Positions 34,498 to 42,775 of a stretch of 64,000 bases of DNA are shown one piece after another (position 1 is the first letter of the stretch; each line of letters starts with the position of its first letter). The stretch is from Gordonia liuliyuniae. GTDB lineage: Bacteria > Actinomycetota > Actinomycetes > Mycobacteriales > Mycobacteriaceae. Position numbers and translations under genes: made by a program. The notes beneath the pieces are model-generated. The model was given only the letters and a program-made list of their open reading frames with translations, was not told the origin of the DNA and made no database searches. The stretch is taken from contig NZ_JAKKOT010000008.1 in the NCBI RefSeq assembly GCF_021739025.1, forward strand, positions 1-64,000, in the 5' to 3' direction.

Positions 34498-35754
34498 ATG
34501 AGTAACACCCGTCGTGTATGGGCGATCGTCGCCGCGATCGTCGTCCTGGTCCTAATCGCGGGCGGCGTCTGGTTCGGTGTGCAGCGCGCGACCACGCGCA
34601 CCGTGACCGCCTACTTCCAGACGGTGTCCAGCCTGTTCGAGGGCGACTCGGTGCGTGTCATCGGCGTCCCGATCGGAAAGGTCTCCTCCATCGAACCGCG
34701 GGAAGGTGACGTCAAGGTCGTGATGCGCTTGGACAACGACGTGCCGCTCCCGGAAGATGTGCGTGCGGTCATCGTCGCGCAGTCGTTGGTGTCGGGGCGC
34801 TTCGTCCAACTCAGCCCCGGATACTCGACGGGACCCGAGTTGAACGGCGACGCAGACATCCCGATGGAGCGGACCGCTGTCCCGATGGAATGGGACGATG
34901 TGAAGAAGCAACTGTCTGAGCTGACTGAGGCGATCGGCCCGGAGGGCGCCGACAAGGGGACTGCGGCGCGTGCCGTCGACGTGATCGGAGACAATCTCGA
35001 CGGCAACGGCGCGGCCATCGCAGAGTCGATCAAGCAGATGTCCTCGGTGATGGGCACCCTGTCGGAGAACCGGGGCGACGTGTTCAGCGCGGTCAAGAGC
35101 TTGCAGAAGTTGACTGAGGAACTGTCGACGAGCCACGAGCAGATCGTGCAGTTCAACGGCCGCATGGAATCGGTGAGCCAGGTGATCGCGGGCAGCAGCC
35201 GTGCGATGGGCGACGCGATGACCAACCTCAATGAAGCCATCGGTGAACTCGAAGGCTTCCTCGGCGAGAACAGCTCGACCGTCGTCTCGACCGTGGACCG
35301 GCTGTCCCAGCTGACCGCGACCCTCAAGAAGAAGGACGAGCAGGTACAGGGGCTGCTGCATTCGGCTCCGACCCAGTTGGCGAACTTCTTCAACATCTAC
35401 AACCCGTTGACCGGTGCGCTCGACGGCGTGTTCGGCCTCGGCATGGGCAACAACCTGATCTCTCTGCTGTGCGGCAGCCTGGAGGCGACCAAGCGTCCTG
35501 GTGACACCGCGGCCGACGTCGAGGAGTGTGTCGATCTCGTCGCGCCGATCATGAAGGAGGTCGTCGTCAACTTTCCTCCGTTCATGGCCAACCCGGTGAT
35601 CGGTCGGGCCGCGATGCCGGACCAGATCACCTATCAGAACGCGAGTGTCCGGGCCAGAGCACGGCAGGGCGTCGTCGAACGCGACGAGATCAGCCGCAAG
35701 GCTGCTCCCGACCCGCTCGCGAATCTGCTCGTACCGTTCGGAGGCGAACGATGA
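34498..35754 (+). CDS. mce4D: Mce4D, MCE-domain steroid transport protein
   Basis: A 418-residue protein with an N-terminal anchor (about residues 7-26), MCE domain (VTAYFQTVSSLFEGDSVRVIGVPIGKVSSIEP) and a helical body. CGSLEATKRPGDTAADVEECVDLVAP near residue 325 is the paired-cysteine region seen in Mce D proteins. The ACGGAGGAC ribosome site is good. It ends with an ATGA overlap into mce4E. Confidence 0.93.
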   Translation: MSNTRRVWAIVAAIVVLVLIAGGVWFGVQRATTRTVTAYFQTVSSLFEGDSVRVIGVPIGKVSSIEPREGDVKVVMRLDNDVPLPEDVRAVIVAQSLVSGRFVQLSPGYSTGPELNGDADIPMERTAVPMEWDDVKKQLSELTEAIGPEGADKGTAARAVDVIGDNLDGNGAAIAESIKQMSSVMGTLSENRGDVFSAVKSLQKLTEELSTSHEQIVQFNGRMESVSQVIAGSSRAMGDAMTNLNEAIGELEGFLGENSSTVVSTVDRLSQLTATLKKKDEQVQGLLHSAPTQLANFFNIYNPLTGALDGVFGLGMGNNLISLLCGSLEATKRPGDTAADVEECVDLVAPIMKEVVVNFPPFMANPVIGRAAMPDQITYQNASVRARARQGVVERDEISRKAAPDPLANLLVPFGGER

Positions 35755-37058
35755 CGCGCTCTCGCACACGGGTCACTGCGCTCGTCGCAGGCGTCCTCCT
35801 GCTCGCCCCCGTCACCGCGTGTGGGATGGAGCCGATCTCGACGCTCTCGTCGATCGGCGCCGCGGGCACCGGCGACGGCGCCTACACGATCACCGCGCTG
35901 ATTCCGACGGCGGCGGGGCTCGTCCGTAATGCGCCCGTCATGATCAAGGATGCGACAGTCGGCAGTGTCAGCGACATCGAGATCAAGGACTGGAGCGCCG
36001 AGATCACGCTGCGGCTGGAGAAGGGCGTCAAAGTCCAGACGGGTTCGCACGCGATGATCGGGATGACGAGCGTGCTCGGTTCCTCGCACATCGCGATCGT
36101 CGAGCCAGACGAGCCGACTGGCAAGTATCTCTCGGCGGGCGGACGTCTCTCGTTGCCGAACTGTCCCGAGCAGGACAACATCGCCGCGCCGAAGGGCAAG
36201 CCGGTCGCCGACATCAACTCGGCTCAGCAGGTCGATCCCTGCATGTACCCGACCACCGAGCAGGTGCTGAGTTCGCTGTCGGTCGTCCTCAACGGCGGCG
36301 GCCTCTCTCAGGTCGGCGACGTGGTGCACGAGCTGAGCCAGGTTTTCGGCGACAACGACGACGAATTGCGAACCCTGGTCCCGAGGTTGAACACTCTGGT
36401 CAAGGATTTGAACGGGCAGACCGGAAACATCATCTCGGCCATGGAGGGCATGGATCGGTTGACAGCTGCGATCAACGATCAGACTCCAACGGTGGAGCGC
36501 GCTCTCGATTCGGCGCCGGAGATCCTTCAACTCCTCGTAGACCAGCGGAAGAATCTGACGACGGCACTCGACAACGTCGGAAACCTCTCGTCGACGGTCA
36601 ACAGCATCCTCGACGAGAACAGCAAGGACATCAAGACGATCGTGCCGAATCTGCGCAAGGTGCTCGAGCAGTTGGCGCAGACTGGCCCCGCGCTGACGAA
36701 CTCGCTGCGGATACTGCTGACGTTCCCGTTCGTGGAAGAGAAGATTCCGCAGATCGTCAAGGGTGACTACGTCAACTCCGACCTCGTCCTCGACCTGACC
36801 TGGAGCCGACTCAACAAGACGATGGTCGCGTCGGTGACCACCGGCCCCGAAGGCGTCGTCGGCAAGCCTGCGGCGGGTGCGAAGCGGGGAACGAACCCGT
36901 TCACGTCGCCGTTGACGCCGGGGATCATGACGCCCAAGCGCAAGGATCCCGACAACCCGACGCCAGCTGAACTCAACCGGGGCACGACCAAGAAGACGCC
37001 GAGCAGCACGACGAAGAAGACGCCGAGCAGCACGACGAAGAAGAGTGGGGCCAACTGA
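35751..37058 (+). CDS. mce4E: Mce4E, MCE-domain lipoprotein
   Basis: A 435-residue protein and the only lipoprotein of the set: signal peptide with lipobox ending at Cys24 (PVTAC). The MCE domain (YTITALIPTAAGLVRNAPVMIKDATVGSVSDIEI) and helical body follow. The C-terminus is a Lys/Thr/Ser repeat (TTKKTPSS units) encoded by tandem 24-bp copies. Its ATG overlaps the mce4D stop, and its own stop overlaps mce4F (TGATG). It corresponds to LprN (Rv3495c). Confidence 0.93.
   Translation: MTRSRTRVTALVAGVLLLAPVTACGMEPISTLSSIGAAGTGDGAYTITALIPTAAGLVRNAPVMIKDATVGSVSDIEIKDWSAEITLRLEKGVKVQTGSHAMIGMTSVLGSSHIAIVEPDEPTGKYLSAGGRLSLPNCPEQDNIAAPKGKPVADINSAQQVDPCMYPTTEQVLSSLSVVLNGGGLSQVGDVVHELSQVFGDNDDELRTLVPRLNTLVKDLNGQTGNIISAMEGMDRLTAAINDQTPTVERALDSAPEILQLLVDQRKNLTTALDNVGNLSSTVNSILDENSKDIKTIVPNLRKVLEQLAQTGPALTNSLRILLTFPFVEEKIPQIVKGDYVNSDLVLDLTWSRLNKTMVASVTTGPEGVVGKPAAGAKRGTNPFTSPLTPGIMTPKRKDPDNPTPAELNRGTTKKTPSSTTKKTPSSTTKKSGAN
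36984..37046 (+). repeat. Tandem 24-bp repeat at the 3' end of mce4E
   Basis: Copies begin at 36984 and 37008, with a partial third at 37032 (unit begins ACGACGAAGAAGACGCC). They encode TTKKTPSS and give mce4E a basic tail. The near identity of the copies suggests recent slippage. Confidence 0.75.
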
Positions 37059-38482
37059 TGAAGATCACCGGCTTCGTCCGCATGCAGCTCATCATCTTCA
37101 GCATCGTCTCCATCGTCTCGCTGGTCGCTGTCGCGGTGTTCTACATCCGCATTCCGCAGATGTTCGGCCTCGGCTCGTTCGACGTGTCAGTGGCGATGCC
37201 GACGACGGGCGGGCTGTACCAGAACGCGAACGTCAGCTTCCGCGGCGTCAACGTCGGCAAGGTCAGCAGCGTGAAGCTGACCAGCGACGGTGTCGTCGCT
37301 GACCTGACGATCGACTCGGGTACCGAGATCCCGGAGAATTCGGCTGCCGCCATCCGCAGTGTGTCCGCGATCGGCGAGCAGTTCGTCGAATTCACCCCGC
37401 CGGAGGATCCGTCGGGCACCGTGTTGACGGGCGGCTCGAAGGTGAAGACCGACGACGTGCCGGTCGAGATCTCGACGATGCTCGATCAGGCCGACGCATT
37501 GCTCGCCGAGGTCGGGGACACCCGGATCCGCGAAGTCATGGACGAAGCGTTCACCGCGTTCAACGGAACCGCCGACGATCTGTCTCGACTGATGGACTCG
37601 ATGGTCTTGTTCGTCGGTGCGTTCCACAAGAATATCGATGTCGCCGTCGACCTGGTGAAGCAGGCCGGCCCGCTGCTCGCGACGCAGAACCGGACCGCGT
37701 CGCAGATCCGTGGCTGGACGACCGACCTCACGACGGTCACCGACCAGTTGCGGGCCAGCAAGCCGGATATCACCGACATTCTCGCCAAGGGGCCCGGCGT
37801 CGCGAACCAAGCGCAGGACCTGTTCGACGACATGGGCCCGAGCTTCATCTCCGGCATGGCGAATCTGAAGGTCTCCGCGCAGACGCTGCGCATCTATCTG
37901 CCGAATCTGCGACAGACCGTTGTGTTGTATCCGCGTGTGTTGTCGGCGCTGATCACGGCGGTCAACACCGGTTCCAGCAGGCATGGTGCGAATGTCAGTT
38001 TCGGGCTCGGATTCCAGGATCCGCCGACGTGCACCGTCGGTTTCGTGCCGCCGTCCGAATGGCGTTTCCCCTCGGCGACGACGGCGCAGGATCTGCCGCC
38101 GGGCATGCTCTGCCGGTTGCCGCAGGACGCGCAGTCCTCGGTCCGTGGTGCTCGAAACTTTCCGTGCGTGGAGTTCCCCGGTCGTCGTGCGCCGACGCCG
38201 GAAGAGTGTCGGACGGGGTATGTGCCGTCCGATCGCGACAACGTCGCACTTCCGAACGGCTTCCCGGGGACGGATCTGCCGAAGCAGCCGGCCGGCCACG
38301 TCGTCCCCGGCACCCCTGCCGATCATGACCCGACGCCCGCCACCTACGGCACGACGTACGATCCGGAGACGGGCAAGTTCATCGGACCCGACGGTAAGCA
38401 GTACTCGACGCAGTACGGCACCGACAACAGCAACCAGAAGAAGAAATGGTACGAACTGATCACGAAGACGGTGGAGTCCTGA
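37058..38482 (+). CDS. mce4F: Mce4F, MCE-domain steroid transport protein
   Basis: A 474-residue protein: anchor at about residues 9-30 (QLIIFSIVSIVSLVAVAVFYI), MCE domain (FDVSVAMPTTGGLYQNANVSFRGVNVGKVSSVKL), helical body, and a cysteine-containing C-terminal part (PPTCTVGFVPPSEWRFP, MLCRLPQDAQ, NFPCVEFPGRRAPTPEEC) typical of Mce F proteins. Translation is coupled to mce4E by TGATG. Confidence 0.93.
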   Translation: MKITGFVRMQLIIFSIVSIVSLVAVAVFYIRIPQMFGLGSFDVSVAMPTTGGLYQNANVSFRGVNVGKVSSVKLTSDGVVADLTIDSGTEIPENSAAAIRSVSAIGEQFVEFTPPEDPSGTVLTGGSKVKTDDVPVEISTMLDQADALLAEVGDTRIREVMDEAFTAFNGTADDLSRLMDSMVLFVGAFHKNIDVAVDLVKQAGPLLATQNRTASQIRGWTTDLTTVTDQLRASKPDITDILAKGPGVANQAQDLFDDMGPSFISGMANLKVSAQTLRIYLPNLRQTVVLYPRVLSALITAVNTGSSRHGANVSFGLGFQDPPTCTVGFVPPSEWRFPSATTAQDLPPGMLCRLPQDAQSSVRGARNFPCVEFPGRRAPTPEECRTGYVPSDRDNVALPNGFPGTDLPKQPAGHVVPGTPADHDPTPATYGTTYDPETGKFIGPDGKQYSTQYGTDNSNQKKKWYELITKTVES

Positions 38483-39300
38483 GGTCCCCGGGCTCAGGTC
38501 CAGACGAGGGCTCAGGTCCAGACGCGGGCCCAGGCCCAGACGACGACGCGCAGAAGGCCGCGGTCAAACGGACGAGTCCACTCGCTCGTCGGCGGAAGCC
38601 CGGCAAGAAGGACGCTGCCGAACCCGACGAGACGGCGCGCGCCGACGAGACGCAGGCAGACGCTGAGGCGTCCGAGGCCGATCCGGCGCCGAAACCGGCA
38701 GATGCCGCAGATGAACCCGCAGTGTCGGCCGATGACCGGACTCGGGGAGTCTCTTACCGGGACCGCCGTCCGTCCGTCAAGGCTCCGGTCGGGTCGGGGA
38801 GGTCATCGTCGAGCACGGTGATGATTGCCGTCGCCGGCGCGCTCGGGGTGATCGTTCTCGTCGCGGCCGTCGTCTTGAGCGCGGTCTTCGCGACGGCGTC
38901 GGCGAGTATCGACGACAAGCGTGAGCTACGTGCCGAGTACGACCAGTTCGCACAGCAGGTGGTCGTCAAACTGACCACGCTCAACAAAGACAATGCCGAC
39001 GACATGCTCGACTTCATGAACAAGCACACGAGTGGTCGTGCGCTGCAGGAGATGCGCGAGTCGATGAAACAAGCGACCGACCTGATCCGGGAAGACGATA
39101 TGAAGACGAAGACCACGGTCGTCGCGTCGGCAGTGGAGAAGGCCGACGAGGACACGGGGTCGGTACTCGTCGTGTTCGTGTGGGAGAGCACTGCGCCCGA
39201 AGCTCCGGACAAGCCCGTCATCGAGACGTTCCGATCGCGCATCGACATCACGCGGATCAACGACGACATGAAACTGACGAACTACGAGTGGGTGGGCTGA
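38446..39300 (+). CDS. Mce-associated membrane protein, Rv3493c-like
   Basis: A 284-residue protein: a disordered acidic N-terminus (residues 1-105) that begins with three GSGPDE-like repeats, one membrane helix (about residues 125-150, VMIAVAGALGVIVLVAAVVLSAVFA) and a periplasmic domain of the Mas/VirB8-like type ending in ITRINDDMKLTNYEWVG. Mas proteins stabilise Mce complexes. The only usable start codon in frame is ATG 38446, 37 bases inside mce4F. It is preceded by AGAAGAAGA; a CTG start is possible. Its stop overlaps the next ATG. Confidence 0.82.
   Translation: MVRTDHEDGGVLRSPGSGPDEGSGPDAGPGPDDDAQKAAVKRTSPLARRRKPGKKDAAEPDETARADETQADAEASEADPAPKPADAADEPAVSADDRTRGVSYRDRRPSVKAPVGSGRSSSSTVMIAVAGALGVIVLVAAVVLSAVFATASASIDDKRELRAEYDQFAQQVVVKLTTLNKDNADDMLDFMNKHTSGRALQEMRESMKQATDLIREDDMKTKTTVVASAVEKADEDTGSVLVVFVWESTAPEAPDKPVIETFRSRIDITRINDDMKLTNYEWVG
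38491..38544 (+). repeat. Three 18-bp tandem repeats at the start of the Mas gene
   Basis: Units begin at 38491, 38509 and 38527 (GGCTCAGGTCCAGACGAG and variants), encoding GSGPDE, GSGPDA and GPGPDD. They start 8 bases after the mce4F stop. Confidence 0.8.
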
Positions 39301-39938
39301 TGAGCGGGAAGTTGCGTTTGCTTCTGGCCGGTGCCGGGGTGCTGCTCGTGGCGGCCGTCGCAGCAGCCGTCTTCACCGGTGTCCGCTACTGGACCATGAA
39401 CGCCGAGGAGGATGCGCGCGAGTCCGCGCTCGCGTCCGCGCAGGAATACACCGTCACGATGTTTGGCCGCAATCCGAAGACGGTGTCGGACAACATCAAC
39501 GAGACGATGGGATTCCTGACGGGTTCGGCCAAGCAGGAGATGCAGAAGAACGTCACCGAGTACAAGATCGTCGACGGCGTGAAGAAGGACAAGATCGTCG
39601 CCGTCGCCAAGGTCGAGGGCGCGGGCGTAATGGAGAACACACGCGACACGGCGAAGGTCTTGGTCTATCTGAACCTGTCGACGTCGCGGAACACGAACGA
39701 GGAAGAAGTCCAGATCGACCAGAGCCGGATCGTCTACGACATGGTCAAACGGGACGGCAAGTGGTTGATCTCGGCCATCGACATCCTCACGGACGACTCG
39801 CTGTCCTCCCGGGTGCAGCAGTCCGACGGGGCGGCCCCGTCAGGGGCGGTTCCGATTCCGGCGCCGTCCAGCCCGGCGCCCCAGACTCAGGCGCCAGAGA
39901 CTCAGGCCCCAGGGACCCAGGACCCAGGGAGCCCGTGA
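39300..39938 (+). CDS. Mce-associated membrane protein, Rv3492c-like
   Basis: A 212-residue protein with one N-terminal membrane helix (about residues 6-28, LLLAGAGVLLVAAVAAAVFTG), a VirB8/SnoaL-like periplasmic domain (ALASAQEYTVTMFGRNPKTVSDNINETMGFLTGSAKQEM) and a Pro/Gln/Thr-rich tail of APETQ-like repeats. It is the last gene of the mce4 operon, coupled to the previous gene by TGATGA. A probable terminator follows 50 bases later. Confidence 0.87.
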   Translation: MSGKLRLLLAGAGVLLVAAVAAAVFTGVRYWTMNAEEDARESALASAQEYTVTMFGRNPKTVSDNINETMGFLTGSAKQEMQKNVTEYKIVDGVKKDKIVAVAKVEGAGVMENTRDTAKVLVYLNLSTSRNTNEEEVQIDQSRIVYDMVKRDGKWLISAIDILTDDSLSSRVQQSDGAAPSGAVPIPAPSSPAPQTQAPETQAPGTQDPGSP

Positions 39939-39988
39939 GTCGACAGCCCACGGGCTGAGGCAGTAGGGCGGTGGGCGCACGTAGAAAA

Positions 39989-40023
39989 GGAGCGTATCGA
40001 GACCGATGGTCTCGATACGCTCC
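39989..40023. terminator. Bidirectional terminator after the mce4 operon
   Basis: A perfect 16-bp stem, GGAGCGTATCGAGACC, with loop GAT between two convergent operons. A weaker AGCCCGTG/CACGGGCT hairpin lies at about 39929-39956. Confidence 0.75.
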
Positions 40024-40062
40024 CGGTGTCTTCCGGCCCGGAGGTGTTCTCTGGCCGAGAGG

Positions 40063-41511
40063 CTAACTGCTCGTGTAGCCCATCGGCATGACGACGGCCT
40101 TGTGCTCGAGGTAGCTCTCGAGGCCTTCCTTGCCGTTCTCGCGTCCGATGCCGGACTTCTTGTAGCCGCCGAACGGCGACGCCGGGTCGATCGAGTACCA
40201 GTTGATGCCGAAGGTGCCGGTACGCACCTGTCGGGCGACGTCGAGGCCCTTGTCGATGTCCTGCGTCCACACTGAACCGGCGAGACCGTAATCGGAGTCG
40301 TTGGCGATGGCGATCGCCTCATCGACGTCGTCGTAGGCGATGACGCTGATGACCGGCCCGAAGATCTCTTCGCGAGCGATCGTCATGTCGTTGGTGACTC
40401 CGGTGAAGATCGTCGGTCCGATGAAGTTGCCTGTGGGTGCGGGGACTTCGAGGACCGCGGTGGCGCCTTCCGCTTTCCCCTTGGCGATGTACCCGGACAC
40501 CTTCTCGTGCTGCTTGTCGTTGATGATCGGGCCGACCTTGGTCTCCGGATCGTCCGGCATGCCGGGGGTGAAGGTGGACGCGACGGCGACCATGGCGTCC
40601 ACGATCTCGTCATGGCGCGAGCGGGGGACGAGCACGCGAGTCTGAGCGACGCACGCCTGTCCCGCGTTGAGCAGACCGGAGAAGATCAACATGGGGGCAC
40701 TGGCTTCGATGTCGGCGTCGTCGAGGACGATGGCCGCCGACTTGCCGCCGAGTTCCAGCGAGTACCGCTTGAGCTGTTCGCCGCAGCGCGACGCGATCTG
40801 CTGGCCCGCCCTTGTCGATCCGGTGAACGTGATCTTGTCGACCTCCGGATGCTCGACGAGTGCCTGCCCGGTCTCGACACCGCCCGGAACGATCGAGATG
40901 ACGCCTTCGGGGACGCCCGCCTCGGTGAAGATCTCGGCGAGCACGTTCGCGTTGAGCGGTGTCTCGGGTGCCGGCTTGAGGACGATGGAGCAGCCGGCGG
41001 CGAGAGCGGGGCCGAACTTGTTACAGAAAAGGAAGAGGGGAACGTTCCAGGCGATGATGGCGCCGACGACCCCGACGGGCTCGTGGATGACCCGGGTCTC
41101 GCCGAAGATCCCCGTCCGGGTCTCCTCCCACGTGTACTGGTCGGCAGCGTCCGCGTATGCCGACAGGCACGCGGTGCCCGCGAACTGCTGGATGGTCGCT
41201 ACATCACCCGGGGTGGCGCCCATCTCGGCGGAGAGGAGCGTCGCCAGCTCGGTGCCGCGCTCGTTGATCAACTCGACGGCGCGCCGGATAACCGCAGCTC
41301 GTTGCGCTGGCGGAGTGTTGCGCCACACCCCGGAATCGAAGGATTCGCGGGCGGCGCGGACGGCGCTGTCGACGTCGGTCGCGTCGGAGTTCGGAACCGA
41401 CCCGACCTTATCCCCCGTTGCGGGCGAGAAGACGTCGAGCACTTCCGTGGAGTGCGGGTCCACCCACTTCCCGCCGATGTACAGCTTGGTGGTCTCGATC
41501 GGGTCGGTCAT
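40063..41511 (-). CDS. NAD-dependent aldehyde dehydrogenase, KstR-linked
   Basis: A 482-residue aldehyde dehydrogenase with the cofactor region TFTGSTRAGQQIAS, the catalytic glutamate in LELGGKSAAIVL, the nucleophile Cys in NAGQACVAQTRVLV, and EEIFGPVISVI. A perfect KstR operator lies 49 bases upstream, so oxidation of a sterol-derived aldehyde (side chain, or propionaldehyde-type product) is likely. M. tuberculosis has a KstR-controlled aldehyde dehydrogenase, Rv0223c; orthology is not established. AGGAGC precedes the ATG. Confidence 0.88.
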   Translation of the reverse strand: MTDPIETTKLYIGGKWVDPHSTEVLDVFSPATGDKVGSVPNSDATDVDSAVRAARESFDSGVWRNTPPAQRAAVIRRAVELINERGTELATLLSAEMGATPGDVATIQQFAGTACLSAYADAADQYTWEETRTGIFGETRVIHEPVGVVGAIIAWNVPLFLFCNKFGPALAAGCSIVLKPAPETPLNANVLAEIFTEAGVPEGVISIVPGGVETGQALVEHPEVDKITFTGSTRAGQQIASRCGEQLKRYSLELGGKSAAIVLDDADIEASAPMLIFSGLLNAGQACVAQTRVLVPRSRHDEIVDAMVAVASTFTPGMPDDPETKVGPIINDKQHEKVSGYIAKGKAEGATAVLEVPAPTGNFIGPTIFTGVTNDMTIAREEIFGPVISVIAYDDVDEAIAIANDSDYGLAGSVWTQDIDKGLDVARQVRTGTFGINWYSIDPASPFGGYKKSGIGRENGKEGLESYLEHKAVVMPMGYTSS

Positions 41512-41524
41512 GCGTGCTCCTGAG

Positions 41525-41547
41525 GTATCGAGGGTTTTCCTCGATAC
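41525..41547. promoter_or_regulatory. 23-bp palindrome near the aldehyde dehydrogenase start site
   Basis: GTATCGAGG-GTTTT-CCTCGATAC has perfect 9-bp arms. It lies between the KstR operator and the start codon. Just upstream, read leftward, is TAGTAT (41549-41544), a likely -10 that overlaps the arm. It could be a second operator or a 5'-leader hairpin. Confidence 0.55.
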
Positions 41548-41559
41548 TAGAGCACGATG

Positions 41560-41573
41560 TAGAACACGTTCTA
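41560..41573. promoter_or_regulatory. KstR operator of the aldehyde dehydrogenase gene
   Basis: TAGAACACGTTCTA is an exact consensus match within the larger palindrome from TAGAACAC to TTCTAGA. It lies 10 bases upstream of the likely -10 of the leftward dehydrogenase gene. Confidence 0.85.
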
Positions 41574-41595
41574 GAAGTTGTCGCTACGGATTGCC

Positions 41596-41901
41596 TCAGG
41601 CACTCGGTTTGACGTCGATCACGACGTCGAACTCGAGAAGGTCGGCACCCGTCGCGACGGGCTTCTTCTCACTCTTGTGGGCAGCACGTGCATCGCCGCC
41701 GGCCCACGCGTTGAAGCTCTCCTCGTCCTCCCACTGGGTGACGACGAAGTACCGGTCGTCGCCCTTCGTCGGACGTAGAAGCTGGAAGCCGAGGAATCCT
41801 GCGGCGCCGTCGACGGTGCCCGCGCGAGCACCGAAGCGCTTCTCGAGCTCGGCGCCTGCGCCTTCGGGGACACTGATTGCGTTGATCTTCACAATTGCCA
41901 T
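41596..41901 (-). CDS. mhuD: MhuD-like haem-degrading monooxygenase
   Basis: A 101-residue ABM-fold protein. Asn7, Trp66 and His75, the haem-binding and catalytic residues of M. tuberculosis MhuD (Rv3592), are all present at the same positions (VKINAI, FNAWAGG, AAHKSEKKPVATGA). MhuD opens haem to mycobilin, freeing iron without carbon monoxide. It sits next to Rv3591c- and mutY-like genes as in M. tuberculosis. No ribosome site better than weak purines precedes the ATG. Confidence 0.92.
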   Translation of the reverse strand: MAIVKINAISVPEGAGAELEKRFGARAGTVDGAAGFLGFQLLRPTKGDDRYFVVTQWEDEESFNAWAGGDARAAHKSEKKPVATGADLLEFDVVIDVKPSA

Positions 41902-41950
41902 GAACCCGAGGCTACGCGCGCACGGCGGGAAGCCGATAGGGTCGTTCGTT

Positions 41951-42751
41951 GTGACTCCGGACCCGACCGCCTCGTCGCCGACCTCAGACGTCGGGCTTCT
42001 CGATCACGGCGGCCTCGATGTCGCGGACGGTGGATTCGGCGCGATCGTCCTGGTGCACGGGCTGATGGGTCGCGGACGCACGTGGCGGCGACAGGTGCCG
42101 TGGCTGCGTCGATACGGCCGCGTGTTCACTTTCGACGCGGCGAACCATCAGGGGGCCGACGCGGTCGATCCCTCCGACGTGTCGACCGAGCGCTTCGTCG
42201 CCGACCTCGCCGAGACGATCACCTGGATCGACCGGGGACCCGCAGTCCTCATCGGGCACTCGATGGGCGGGCTGCATTCGTGGTGCACGGCGGCGGCGTA
42301 TCCGGAACTGGTGTCGGCTCTCGTCGTCGAAGACATGGCTCCGGACTTCCGTGGTCGGACGACGGGCGCGTGGACGCCGTGGTTCAGTACGTGGCCCGAC
42401 CAGTTCCCCGATGAGTCCGCCGCGGTGGAGATGTTCGGCGAGATCGCCGGCCGCTACTTCTACGAGGCGTTCGACGACGGCCGTCTGCACGGTTCGATCC
42501 CCGTGTGGGCAGACATCGCCGAAGAGTGGGGTGGCCGCCACTTCTGGGACGAATGGGATGCCGTCGAGGTGCCTGCGCTGCTGCTGGAGGCCGGTTTCTC
42601 GGTGACGCCGCCCGGGCAGATGGCCGAGATGGCCCGTCGTCGACCGGGGTCGGTGCACCTTCGGGTGGACGGTGCCGGGCATCTCCTGCACGACGACGCC
42701 CCGGGCGTCTTCCGTGGCGCCGTCGAAGCCTTCCTCAGCGAGTATGTCTAG
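41951..42751 (+). CDS. Alpha/beta hydrolase, Rv3591c-like
   Basis: A 266-residue alpha/beta hydrolase: oxyanion segment VLVHGLMGRGRTWRRQ, nucleophile Ser104 in GHSMGG, and catalytic His in DGAGHLLHDDAP near the C-terminus. The substrate is unknown. GTG 41951 is chosen; the frame stays open far upstream across the aldehyde dehydrogenase gene, but that is antisense noise. It is divergent from mhuD, as Rv3591c is from Rv3592. Confidence 0.87.
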   Translation: MTPDPTASSPTSDVGLLDHGGLDVADGGFGAIVLVHGLMGRGRTWRRQVPWLRRYGRVFTFDAANHQGADAVDPSDVSTERFVADLAETITWIDRGPAVLIGHSMGGLHSWCTAAAYPELVSALVVEDMAPDFRGRTTGAWTPWFSTWPDQFPDESAAVEMFGEIAGRYFYEAFDDGRLHGSIPVWADIAEEWGGRHFWDEWDAVEVPALLLEAGFSVTPPGQMAEMARRRPGSVHLRVDGAGHLLHDDAPGVFRGAVEAFLSEYV

Positions 42752-42775
42752 TGCGGGCTCGTCCGGGCCGAGTCC

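Noticed and set aside
33246-34601. 451-codon antisense frame across mce4C
   Set aside because: Codon-position bias favours mce4C; no start with a ribosome site was seen.
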